DNA of 64,000 bases from Neoceratodus forsteri (Eukaryota; Chordata; Ceratodontiformes; Ceratodontidae), in NCBI GenBank assembly GCA_016271365.2, contig CM057452.1, forward strand, positions 1,239,905,001 to 1,239,969,000, given 5' to 3'. Positions 32,945 to 42,959 of the stretch are shown piece after piece. Made by a program: the position numbers and the translations under genes. How positions within the stretch are numbered: the stretch's first letter is position 1; every line of letters begins with the position of its first letter. Below the pieces are notes generated by a model. That model was not told the origin of the DNA, made no database searches, and saw only the letters and a program-made list of their open reading frames with translations.

Positions 32945-34107
32945 GTTGAAAAAGAAATTGTGGGCACACTGGGGTGGGCTCCCAGTGTGCCACAGTAGTG
33001 GTGGGGAATACAAGCCAATACAGGGATTAGGCACCCTGATGTCAGCAGTTGTCTTCGGGGGTGGGGGACAGGAATCATCCAACACCGGAAGTGGGCATCC
33101 CAGTGTCAGAACCATAAATATTTAAGTAAATAACTATATTTGGCACACTGGGATGGTCTCCCAGTGTGCCATATTTGTGGTGGTGGTTGGAGGGGGGCCA
33201 AGATGCATGCTGACACAAGGACTGGGCACCCTGATGTCATGCTGGCCATTTTTTTCTAGGGAATCCCTAGAAGTCAGACAATCCCCATTTGTGGGTGTGG
33301 GATGGGGACCAAATGGTCCTATCTGACCATCTGGTCTTCATCTCACAACCAGATGTCCAGATCTGACCATCGGGTCTTCATTACATGAATGGGGATTTTG
33401 ACCCCTTAATCTCCATTTGTGAGGTGTCAAAATCCCTGCTCATCAGCAAATCCCTCTTCATGAGAAAGGGCCATTTGGTCCTTATCTCATGAACGGGGAT
33501 TGTGACAGCTCACAAACAGGTATCGGAAGTGAATGATGAACCTGGATTTCCCATAGTAAATAATGGTTAGGATTACATTAACTGAAGTTAAACAAAGACA
33601 TGGATTTTTAGAGGGCCTTGCCCTGAACAAACTCATGCATTTGTTTGATGAAGATACACCAGTGGGGCAAGTTACAACAGTTTGGGGCTAAAAGTAAACA
33701 TAAGATGGCTGCTCACTTATGGGAATTTTTTTTCATGAATGGGGATCCCTGTTTGTGAGCTGTCAAAATTCCTGTTCATGAGCTGAAATCCTTGTTGAAA
33801 GCTGTGCACCTATCCCAAAGACTGAACTAAGCATGCTCAGAACCCGAAATTTCAAAAATGATTAACTTTGGGACAAACTATATCTACCCAAAATTTCAAA
33901 TGGTGTGGGTGCCTGGGAAGATAAACAAAATCTGGAAAATGTGTGAAAAAAGAGGAAAACACTTTTTTCACTATGTGCTGTGCAAACTCCACTCCTCTAA
34001 TCGAAACAAAACTTGCCAGGTCATTAGATCTACCCCATGGGACTGTACACACCAAATTTCATTGAAATCCTTTGAACAGTTTCAAAGTTATTAAAGTGCA
34101 GAATTTT

Positions 34108-34167
34108 AGGTTAACATTATACTGCCTACTCAACCCTAACTATAGTGGTGCTATTGTGCCACTATAA

Positions 34168-34236
<69 letters not shown>

Positions 34237-34254
34237 GTGTCTGTGTCTGTCTGC

Positions 34255-34338
<84 letters not shown>

Positions 34339-34339
34339 T

Positions 34340-34401
<62 letters not shown>

Positions 34402-34402
34402 C
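34108..34402. repeat. Terminal motif plus (ATCT)n microsatellite
   Basis: The motif TTAACATTATACTGCCTACT followed by CAACCCTAACTATAGTGG closes dispersed-repeat copy 2. An ATCT tract then runs from about 34,167 to 34,402, broken once by TGTGTCTGTGTCTGTCTGCC near 34,237-34,256 and once by TTGTCTGTCTG near 34,338. The Ser-Ile-Tyr-Leu frames here are translation artefacts of the microsatellite. Confidence 0.92.
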
Positions 34403-34419
34403 ATATCAAAAACACTGCA

Positions 34420-34749
34420 TTAATGCCCTTGTTAGGGATAAAGCCACAAAAGTAGGGAAATGTGGCATTAGGGTTTTAAAAGCTAACACCCCACAGCCAC
34501 CCTGCACACACGAACAGGCATCAGGGGTGTGCCTTGGGGTCATTGGTCATAACACTCACCCCATTCTTCTATACTATACCCATCTCAGCTTATTTACTTA
34601 TGTAATTGGGTGAGCATTAAGGCCTATGACCCCAAGGCACCCCCCCGATGCCTGTTGGTGTGTGCAGAGTGGGTGTGCGGTGTTTGCTTTTAACACCCTA
34701 ATGCCACATTTCCCTACTTATGTGGCTTTATCCCTAACTACAGCATTAA
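34420..34749. mobile_element. Palindromic MITE with TTAA duplication
   Basis: TTAA occurs at 34,420-34,423 and 34,746-34,749. Between them, 34,424-34,745 is almost entirely a palindrome: TGCCCTTGTTAGGGATAAAG on the left against TGCTGTAGTTAGGGATAAAG (inverse of the right end). The match continues through GTAGGGAAATGTGGCATTAGGG and CCTTGGGGTCAT for about 130 bp per arm. The centre also pairs weakly. TTAA duplications are typical of piggyBac and Kolobok transposons. There is no coding capacity. It sits between copies 2 and 3 of the dispersed repeat. Confidence 0.82.
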
Positions 34750-35841
34750 CAAAGATTTTTACAATTTATTTCCTTATTTTCTGAGATAGTATAATGATAT
34801 ACTTATTTGCCTATGGGAGTGCAGGTCCTTCCGGGCCCTGCCCTCCCATCCCTCCATAGATGAGTATATGAATGTAGCTGTGGATGCCCAGTGTCCTTCA
34901 GGCCCTGTGTTTCCATTTATAAGACAACAGTGACCAAATTGTCAGCATAACCATCTTATTACCCACACCTCATGTACCCAGTACAGAAAATGTTCAAATC
35001 CCCACCAAAACGTAATTCTGCACAACTGCAACGCCATTCTGTGCCAAAGGTGTATAAATATATTTTGGCCAGGATTTGAAAACTGACAGCTGTGACATAC
35101 ACAAGGTGGGGTAATAAGATGGCTATATTGAAAATCTGGGGTCAAAATATTGAAAATTTCCAAACTTATGAGCATGTATGGTGAAATTACAATGAATGGT
35201 CCTAACTTTGGCATTTTTTCATATTTCGATCCCAAATTTTCAACATAGTCTTCTTATGACCTCATCTCATAAAAACCATAGCTGAAAATGTTCAAATCTA
35301 TGGCAAAACATAATTCCGTGCTACAGGTTCGAAAACACGTTTTGGACAGGATGTAAAAAAATGACAGCTACTGTATACTGTTCATGAGGTGGTGTGAAAT
35401 ATTGGTTATGTTGAAAATTTGGAGTCAAAATATTGAAAATTACCAAAGTTATGCACATGCATAAAAACATTTCAATGAACATCCCCAACTTGGCCATTTT
35501 TAGGAATTCTTTCACCAGATTTTCAACATATTTTTTTTGGGACCCCACCTCATGAACACTGGTGGTGCAATTTTCTTATTCAGTCCCAAAAGGTGATTTC
35601 AAGCATTCCAGGCCCAATTAATGAAATGACAGTAACAGTGTTCATGAGGTGGAGTCTCAAAAAGGCTAGGCTGAAAATATGGTGAAAAAAGTCTTAAAAT
35701 GGCAAAGCTATGAACATATGTTCAAAAAGCCATTGGAATACATTATACAATACTTACCTTGATTCCTTAGGTCATGGTTCGGTTTTGAAGAGTGCAGACA
35801 TGTCTCAGTCCACAGAAGATGACAGCATATGATCTCCAGTG

Positions 35842-35990
35842 GTAAGTATAGGTTAATGAAGGTGTGTGGGGTGATGAATGCTCAGTGGGAGCATCGGGAT
35901 GGGGGAGGGTGACGGCGGGGATGATGAGCAGCCAATTTTTCTTTTTCAGGTTTAAAAAAAAGATGTTGGAGGACCATTTTCTTTTTACAG
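35842..35990 (+). promoter_or_regulatory. Splice-signal module, copy 3
   Basis: Donor CAGTG|GTAAGTATAG, acceptor 1 AATTTTTCTTTTTCAG 108 bp from the donor, and acceptor 2 CCATTTTCTTTTTACAG 41 bp further. Confidence 0.65.
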
Positions 35991-36139
35991 GGACAAGTTC
36001 AATAAATATTTAGGGACACTGGGGGTGGGCTCCCAGTGTCACACACTGCTGGGGGATTGTAATGCCGACACAAAGATTGGGTCCACCAATGTTGGCACTA
36101 GAAAACAAACAACAGGCTGCAGGAGAGACTATTAAATAA

Positions 36140-36430
36140 AAATTCAGGGACATTGATCAGAGGGTGGGCATTCCACTAGACACCAGGGACAGTGATTGGA
36201 GGGTGGGAGTGCCACTTGACACCAGGGACAGTGATTGGAGTGGCTGTGCCACCAGACACCAGTGACAGTGATTGCAGGGAGGGTGGGGGTGGCACCAGAC
36301 ACCAATGACTGTGAATGTAGGGTGAGGATGCTACTAGACACCAGAGACAGTGATCGGCAAGTGGGGGTTGCCACTAGACACCATGGACAGCGATCGGAGG
36401 GTGGGAGGTGCCACTGGGCACCAGGGAAAA
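36140..36430. repeat. Minisatellite, period about 40 bp, about 7 units
   Basis: ACACC anchors at 36,180, 36,219, 36,256, 36,299, 36,338 and 36,378 are 37-43 bp apart, in units like GACACCAGGGACAGTGAT then a GGGTGGG tract. It lies just after the inverted repeat of dispersed-repeat copy 3. Confidence 0.87.
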
Positions 36431-36449
36431 GGGCGACTCACAGCTAACA

Positions 36450-37210
36450 CTGCACCTGACAGCACAACTTGAGCTGCCGCTGCAGAAGTAAAGAAATTCC
36501 TGGTGTTGTTATACAGAGAACACCGGGGAAGTGCTCTTCTCGTTAAGTTGGGCACTTGGAGTTTTGGTTGCCAGAAATGGCATTTGTGGGCATAGGTTTC
36601 AAAAACAAACACCAGAATCTATCTAAACAGGTCCCATTTAGCTAAGTACCGATGTTTGTTTATTACAGTCCCAGCATTTTTATTTATTTTCCATGCTTGT
36701 CAGTTAGTGGAAATAATCAACAAGATGGCAGTTGGCATGGTACAAAAAAAAATGTTTGGTGCCATACTAAACAAATGACCTGAAAACAAAATGTATATTT
36801 GAGGCATCACAATTTTACTTTTGTTGCAGAACATTATCTCAAAACCCCTACTGAGCATGCACAAGCCAGAAAACACTAAAATTTAAAGTCTTATAACATT
36901 GGAACCCTTTTATATTTTTTCACCATACTTGACAAAGGGGCTACCTTGGGACATGACACATGTCCCCCTGCAAGTTTGGGGCAACAATTCCTTTCCATGT
37001 AGGCTGTAGGCAAGAGCAAAAAAAAAAATATGTGAAGTATAGGAAAATAAATACTTTTTTTTCTCAAAATGGCACATGTGTATCTCAGAAACTGCACAAG
37101 CTGCTGCCACAAAAATTTTCAAACAACAAAACATTGTCTCCTAGACAACACATACAACATTTTAGCTCATTTTCTCAAAGGGAGCCAAATATATTAATGT
37201 TCAAAATCTG
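36450..37210. other. AT-rich 3' part of copy 3, no gene
   Basis: No coherent frame. Several A- or T-runs (37,018-37,028, 37,054-37,061). Paired short frames on both strands reflect base composition. Confidence 0.5.
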
Positions 37211-37266
37211 AGGTTTAACATTAAATAGGCGACTCAACCCTAACTGTAGGAGTGCTATCTCACCCC

Positions 37267-37298
<32 letters not shown>
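37211..37298. repeat. Terminal motif plus (TA)n microsatellite
   Basis: GGTTTAACATTAAATAGGCG then ACTCAACCCTAACTGTAGG at 37,211-37,250 closes copy 3. The TA tract runs from 37,270 to 37,298. The same motif in copy 2 is followed by ATCT repeats instead. Confidence 0.85.
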
Positions 37299-37299
<1 letters not shown>

Positions 37300-37301
<2 letters not shown>

Positions 37302-37955
37302 TGCTATGGTAGCATCTCTTGATGTACCAAATTTCATTCCCATCAAGTGTGCAAATTCCGAGATCCAGAGAGAGAAAAAATTGGACAATTCAGGATTTTT
37401 TTTTTTTTGCTGTTTTTTTAGGGTAGGAAGAGTTTGGCCAGAGGTGGGGCCTTTTGTTGGTTTGGTGAAAAAAATCTTAATCATTTCCACAGTTATAAGG
37501 ATTTGAAATTTCTGTTCTGAGAATTCTCAGTACACTCTTTTGGATAGCTGCTTCATACGAAAAAATCAGTTGGCCAAACAAAAAAAAAGGATTCTGTTTC
37601 ATATGGGGGTAATCCTGTTTTGTGAGAAACAATTCTTTTTATCTGGCTACTGTCTTGTTTCCATCCCCCACCCACCCAAAAAAAAAAAAAACTTTTGGAA
37701 ACTCTTAACAGTTATATTATGGAAACACATAACATAGGATAGGCTGGCACAGGGACTTGTTATTTCATGTTCTCTGTTGGTAGTTAATGTACCCCCATGG
37801 TAGGGGTCTCATTCAATCAGAGACCAGGACATTTCTAACCCATATTTTGATATCCAGTTGTTATGAAAATATCAATGTAGAGTTTATTCAATATTATACT
37901 AAACTCATCAAGGTAAACCATTTTAGCACATCCTGAAATTAAACACAATACAACA
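37300..37955. other. No gene seen
   Basis: AT-rich, with homopolymer runs at 37,387-37,398 (T) and 37,678-37,691 (A). Nothing family-like in any frame. Confidence 0.5.
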
Positions 37956-37959
37956 GGAT

Positions 37960-38870
37960 GCTTTAGACAAGCCTATTATAGTACTTACTTAGAAATTAGT
38001 AGAACTATCGAACAATTGAAATCTGGCAAGGCCACGGGGGTAGATGGCATCTCTATAGATTTCTTTAAACCTTTTAGAAAGCTGCTGATACCCCAGCTGC
38101 TCATGCTGTTTAATTTACTTCAGGATGTGCTCCTTCCTTTGACAAAGCCCTTTTTATGGTAATACCTAAGAAAGGGAAGGGCTCACTGTTGTGCTCTACT
38201 TACCATTCTATATCCCTATTTAATGCTGATTAAAAGACCTTTGCAACTGTTTAAGCCACTAGGTTGGAACAAATCTTACCATTTATAATAGACCCTAAAC
38301 AGACAGACTTTGTCAAAGAAAGGAGGGCCCCCAACAATATTCAGAATGCCTTAAATATAATTCACTGTGTAAAGGATTGAAATGTTATTATGGAGTCCCT
38401 GGATAAAGAAAATGCTTTCAACAGATTGAATGGCCTTATTTGTTTTCAATTCTTAAAGCAATAAACAAAAGAGATACATTTTCTTCATGGATAAAAGCTA
38501 TACATAGCATTACTACAATGTGGGTCCTGACCAGTGGCACTATCTCACCACTGTTCCAATTTTTCAGGTGTACAAAGCAGGGTGTCGATTTTCCTGATTG
38601 TTGTTTACCTTGGTCATAGAACTTCTGGTAAATGACATTAGGAATTCAATTGATATTATTGGCTCTGAATATATATATTTAAATAAAAGCTCACAGTGTT
38701 CATTATTTGCTAATAATAAGTAACTGTGCATAAAAAACACAGAAGCAGAGTTAAACATTATTTTTTGGGGGTCATGTGATGCTTGTGCCCTGAACAGAGA
38801 CATATGGAATGGCTCCGATTTAGTGCTCTTATATAGCAGTTTGATTCCAATCATTGGCTGATTTTAATAC
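37960..38870 (+). pseudogene. L1/Tx1-clade RT fragment, heavily decayed
   Basis: Translated in pieces: ISRTIEQLKSGKATGVDGIS then a LIPQLLMLFN segment (37,985-38,120), VIPKKGKG and YHSISLFNAD (38,150-38,230), PKQTDFVKERRAPNNIQ (38,290-38,350) and SLDKENAFNRLNG (38,395-38,440, matching SLDAEKAFDRLEW of L1). The catalytic YADD is not recognisable (the region near 38,705 reads ICxx). Multiple stops and frame changes. A domain-level call only. No 3' tail was found. Confidence 0.7.
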
Positions 38871-38924
38871 TGTCCCAGATCTTCTGAAGTTTGCATTCTC
38901 TCTGTTTAATTATTTTTTCTGCAT

Positions 38925-39382
38925 TATGTCTGAAGATTAAGTTCTTGTAGACACTCCCAACATAGGAACCTTGGATGTAACTGCTCATTCACCACAGCCA
39001 CCACCAACCAAACGCAGGCTGCTACCTGACTTGCCTGAAACACCAGAGATGGAAAGCATACACTATAGGCTAGATACATTTTTTTACTGAATTAGCAATG
39101 ATTAAACTTACTCTTTTAACTGTGGCAGACAATCTAAAACTAATCAAGCCTTCTTTGGAGCAGTTAGCACAACACATGTGGGATGCTAAAACATGGATCA
39201 ACTCTCTAGAAGATTCCCAGCTCCGGGAGGACAAAGAGTTATGGGACCTGAGGAAAAAGCTAAAAAAATTAGAGGACAGAGTCAAAGACCAGGAGAACCA
39301 TAATAGAAGAAGCAATTTAATTTTTGTTGGCATCCCAGAGGAGGCGGTAGGCTCTGACATACTGCAAATCATGCAAACTCTC
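38925..39382 (+). pseudogene. L1 ORF1 N-terminal fragment
   Basis: A start-like ATGTCTGAAGAT at 38,927 is quickly followed by a stop. The later frame (39,098-39,445) has a coiled coil (LREDKELWDLRKKLKKLEDR) running into QENHNRRSNLIFVGIPEE, the coiled-coil to RRM junction of L1 ORF1. The RRM core and C-terminal domain are absent. The sequence changes abruptly into a minisatellite at 39,387. It lies downstream of an RT fragment in the same direction, the reverse of L1 order, so the two are separate copies or a rearrangement. Confidence 0.75.
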
Positions 39383-39386
39383 CTTT

Positions 39387-39786
39387 GGATCACCAGGGAT
39401 ATAGCACTACACATTTTACAATATATGCCTGTGATCAGGCTATGAGTGGTCCACAGGACCACCAGGGATATAGGACTACATATTTTACTACATATGCTCA
39501 TGATCGGGCTGTGAGCAGTCCACTGGACCACCAGGGATATAGGACTACACATTTTATAACATATGCCTGCGATTGGGCTACAAGTGGTCCACTGGACCAC
39601 CAGGGATATAGGACTACATATTTTACTACATATGCCCACAATCAGCCTGCAAGCCATCAACTGGACCACCAGGGATATAGGACTATTGCATTTACAACTT
39701 ATGCCCACGATCGGGCTGCGAGCAGTCCACTGGACCACCAGGGTTTTGGGACTATCCTTTTACTACGTATGCCCGTGATTGGGCAT
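39387..39786. repeat. 69-bp minisatellite, six units
   Basis: GGACCACCAGGG (GGATCACCAGGG in the first) starts at 39,387, 39,456, 39,525, 39,594, 39,663 and 39,732, exactly 69 bp apart. The last unit is partial. Because 69 is a multiple of three, several frames stay open on both strands and give a 23-residue repeat (DHQGYRTTYFTTYAHDRA...). I treat these frames as by-products. Confidence 0.95.
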
Positions 39787-39954
39787 GGGGGGTGCCGCAA
39801 CGAAGGTGCAGCCGGAGCTTGGGTGGCCACCCACAGATGGCAGCTGCCGTGTTGCATCCTGCAATATGGCAGCTCACCTGTTGCTCCTTTTTTGGGGGAC
39901 TCACCTGTGTGCAGTGCAGGTAGGGACTGCGCATGCATGGGCTCAGCATATCCC

Positions 39955-40152
39955 GGGCTGAATATCGGGATGTGAGGGGTATACATGGGCACACACACCC
40001 CCACCTCGCCGCGCCATTACTGATGCACTCCGGGCGCGCCGGGATTTGTGCCAGGCTCAATCCCCCTTTGAATATCGTGCTGGGGTGCATCAGTGGGTTG
40101 CACGTGGCGCAACTTTGTTGTGCCATGCGCTACCCTTCTGAATATCCCGCCC
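39955..40152. mobile_element. Candidate GC-rich MITE
   Basis: CpG-containing block. The left end GGGCTGAATATCGGG resembles the inverted right end GGGCGGGATATTCAGAAGGG, and both are followed by a GGGTA...CATGG...CAC pattern. The similarity is imperfect and no duplication is evident. Positions 39,787-39,954 are also GC-rich but unassigned. Confidence 0.35.
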
Positions 40153-40159
40153 ACTGTGT

Positions 40160-42500
40160 TACAATAATATAATAAGGGTTGAGTTTCCCTCTCCCTATTA
40201 AGTTTTGAATATCTTATTTTGGTACACTCCCCACAACAACCAGTCTATTGAAAGGGAACCATGGGAGATACTTCCACATTAAATAACCATATTTTTTATT
40301 CCTCAAATCCTTTACGTTCCATTCCCCAATTCATGATTCTTATTCTAGGTTAGATTTTTATTTTTAATCTCTCAACAATTTTTGGCTGGTGTAGGCAGCT
40401 TTGAATTGGAGACTTAAGTTAATTCTGATCGTGCTACCGTGGTTTTACTGTTTACCCCTTCTTCTGCGCATGCCCAAGATAAATCTTGGAGGATCGATGA
40501 TCACTTATTTAAAAGCCCCAGTTCTATCAATGGCATTCAAGAATATACTGATCTGTTTTTCCCATGTAATCAGGGTTCCATTACCACCTATACTACCCTG
40601 TGTGGGGGCTTACAAAGCTACTATTGGGGTGGGAGCTTATCAGGTTGGCCACCATCTGCTAAAAGAACAGACAGCAGTGTGACTCTGATCTTGTGACCAA
40701 AATAAAACAATTTGAACACCACATTAGACATCTGTCTAAGGCACTTGAGCACATAGTTGTGGATCAGCTGGTGGAGTATATGGAAAAATACTCGATCCAG
40801 TGCCCCCAGCAGCATGTATTCAGAAAGCGACATAGCACTACCACAGCACTGCCAGAATTCATTGGTTCATTCACCAGTCTCTGGATCAAGGTAGATTGGT
40901 TGGTGCAGCCTTCATAGACCTCACAAAGGCCTTTGATACAGTGAACCATGCTCTACTTCTCAAGCAACTGTCCTTAATTGGCCTGTTGACAGATGCTGTG
41001 TCCTGGTTCAAAAGCTATCTGGTAGGCCTCTCTCATCGGGTGAAGATAGCTAATGTCACCTCTGACCATCAACATGTCTGCTCTGGAGTACCTCAGGGCT
41101 CCATACTGGGTCCACTTCTCTTTAGCATCTTTCTTAACAATCTCCCTCACTCCTGTCACCAGCAAATTTTCCTCTATGCAGATGATGTGGTCATATACAC
41201 TAGCAACACTGACCCTGAACCATTGGAACACCAACTTCAACTCAGCATTGAGGAAGCGGAGGACTGGTTCAGGAAACTCAAGCTGATTCTGAACTACAAA
41301 AAAAAGAAAGTCATGTTGTTAAGTTGTGCTCACAGCAAACACAGATCCAGTGCCCTAACCATCAGGAACTCCTCTGGCATCCCGCTTAAACAAATTCAAC
41401 AGTTCAAGTATCTAGGGGTAACCGTGGATAGCTCACTAATCATATGCCCGGCATGTTGAGAATGTTGCCAGGTCTGCCAGTATCAAGATAGGGTTACTCC
41501 ATAGACATAAACACAATCTAATGCCTGAAGCCCTTAGACAAGCTATCTATAGCTCTATAGCATCCATTGTTAACTATGGTCTGGTTATCTACTTCTCAGC
41601 TTCCACCAATACCTTCTGCAGAATATCTGTGGCACTGAGTAAAGCATGCCAACTTCTTACTGGAGCAGCACACCTTACCCACACATGTGAACTGTATGTG
41701 CAAACAGGTTGGCTTCAGCTAAATGGGAGGCATCACTATCAAACCTGCTTGCTAACTAAAAAGGCACTTTTCAGGCTCCTGCCTTCCGGTGTTACAAACT
41801 TACTCAACTCATTTTGCAGCTCCCAGCACACGCATAGCTCAGTCAACCAACTCTTCTCTGTTTCAAGATGCTGTACTACACAAGGACAACAGTTGTTTGC
41901 ATATAGAACACCACTATGATTTATTACGCTGCCCAGAGATATCTCTTCCTTACCAAAACTGGGACCATTTAAAGGCAATATTCATCAGCATCTTAGAGCC
42001 AACAGTTCCTGTGACTGTTTCAACTGACATGGCACTACTTCAGCATTATTGACACATCCTTGTGAGCTACTTCTCCACCTTTCTCTGCAAATGACCACTT
42101 TCACCCTAACTGCTCTGCCCTATTTCTTGCCTCCTTCCCCGATCCTTCTTTCACCTCACCCCTCTCACCAATCACCTTCTTTCCACTGCTTATCTTCACT
42201 TGCCTGAACTTTTGTTCTTCCAAATCGACTTATATCTATTTGACAAAGTACCTTGGGCTGCCTCCTTTTATTAGGTTATTTTTGATTTCCTACCGATTCA
42301 TAGTTTTTATTTCAGTTGCAATGTTAATGTCATTTTAAATACTTTCTTGTCAAAATTTTATGTGATACCATCCATAGTATGTCTGTCACCCTGCCCACTG
42401 ATGTGGAACCTTTGTAAAAGAGCTGTTACATGCTCAAAGGTATTGTTATCCGAGAATGAATGAATGAAGAATGAATGAATAAATAAATAAACAAATAAAC
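40160..42500 (+). pseudogene. Jockey-superfamily LINE (L2/Rex1-like)
   Basis: RT from about 40,725: HLSKALEHIVVDQLVEYMEK, then the palm at 40,896-41,459 with FIDLTKAFDTVNHALL, SGVPQGSILGPLLFS and FLYADDVVIY (YADD at 41,175-41,186, intact). The thumb and C-terminal domain are at 41,521-41,919 (ASIVNYGLVIYFSAS, LLTGAAHLTHTCEL, GWLQLNGRHHYQ). The 3' tail GAATGAATGAAGAATGAATG then AATAAATAAAC lies at 42,455-42,505. Frame breaks near 40,915, 41,455 and 41,860. The region before 40,690 is not recognised as endonuclease. The tandem tail favours L2/Rex1 over CR1. A later domain arrangement resembling 47,240-49,137 suggests the same clade. Confidence 0.8.
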
Positions 42501-42514
42501 AAACATTTCCACCT

Positions 42515-42955
42515 CCTCTTCTGAGAAAGAATGGACAGAGCTTACTTTAGCCAGAGAACAATATGCAGAACTTCACAGAGAGGATGCAGAACATGGTATT
42601 TTCCAGGTCAAGCTGTCACTTATCACTCAAGGGGAAAAGGCTGTGAGGCTCTTGGCTTTGTGGCTGAAACAGCAAGAAGCAGCTCTTTTCGTCCCTTATA
42701 TCCAGAAAGTCCCTGTCTCCTGTTTACAGATATACCCTAGGGATACAGCCAATTGTTTTGGCTATTATTATGCTGATCTTTATTTACCACAGCCACCTGT
42801 TTCCAGAGATGAAACTGAAGCTTTTCTATGACAAGCGCAGTTGATCCAGAGTCGAGAAGAGCACAAAGATCTTTTTCAGAAACCTATCTCTGCTTCAGAG
42901 CTGGCACAGCCTATAGGTTCCCTCCCTAATGATTAAGCTCCAGGCCTCAACGTTT
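42515..42955 (+). pseudogene. L1-3 ORF2 linker (first segment)
   Basis: A frame with ITQGEKAVRLLALWLKQQE, then YYYADLYLPQPPVSRDETEA and LFQKPISASELAQPIGSLPN matches the L1 segment between endonuclease and RT (normally GxKxxRxLA...YYxxLY...L..PI...EL). It breaks off at about 42,955 (APGLN, where L1 has PGxDG) into an L2 element. L1 sequence resumes at 44,956. The 5' end near 42,515 follows the tail of the previous LINE, so L1-3 is 5'-truncated. Confidence 0.78.
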
Positions 42956-42959
42956 TTTC

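Larger units (their letters stand above)
31685..34160 (+). mobile_element. Unrecognised dispersed repeat, copy 2 (most complete)
   Basis: Layout: hairpin array (31,685-32,650); exon-like block (32,699-32,792, first frame MVLARFFSSQFGFEEYRRVP); donor (GT 32,793-32,794) and acceptors (AG 32,896-32,897 and 32,943-32,944); perfect inverted repeat GGCACACTGGG/CCCAGTGTGCC at 32,963-32,991 and again at 33,142-33,170; a region with further TTCATGAG/CTCATGAA arms and GGGGATT motifs (33,250-33,840); AT-rich 3' part; terminal motif (34,108-34,154) directly before an ATCT microsatellite. The 69-codon frame at 32,699-32,908 spans the donor and shows no known domain. No transposase or RT is visible, so it is non-autonomous or a decayed host-like repeat. 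The ends are inferred from comparison with copy 3. Confidence 0.7.
34930..37265 (+). mobile_element. Unrecognised dispersed repeat, copy 3
   Basis: Same order as copy 2: hairpin array (34,930-35,690, GGCCAGGA/GGACAGGA anchors at 35,067 and 35,344, period 277 bp), exon-like block (about 35,770-35,841, TTTTGAAGAGTGCAGACATG), donor (GT 35,842-35,843), acceptors (AG 35,948-35,949 and 35,989-35,990), inverted repeat GGGACACTGGGGGTGGGCTC/CCCAGTGTC (36,015-36,045), a copy-specific minisatellite (36,140-36,430), an AT-rich part, and the terminal motif (37,211-37,258) directly before a TA microsatellite. The exon-like block has a stop where copies 1 and 2 are open. Copies 2 and 3 are in the same direction, separated by a microsatellite and a MITE. 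Confidence 0.7.

Noticed and set aside
34145..34455. Ser-Ile-Tyr-Leu repeat proteins
   Set aside because: Direct translation of the (ATCT)n microsatellite.
39070..39975. Repeat proteins on both strands over the 69-bp array
   Set aside because: Several frames are open at once because the unit is a multiple of three. No independent coding evidence.
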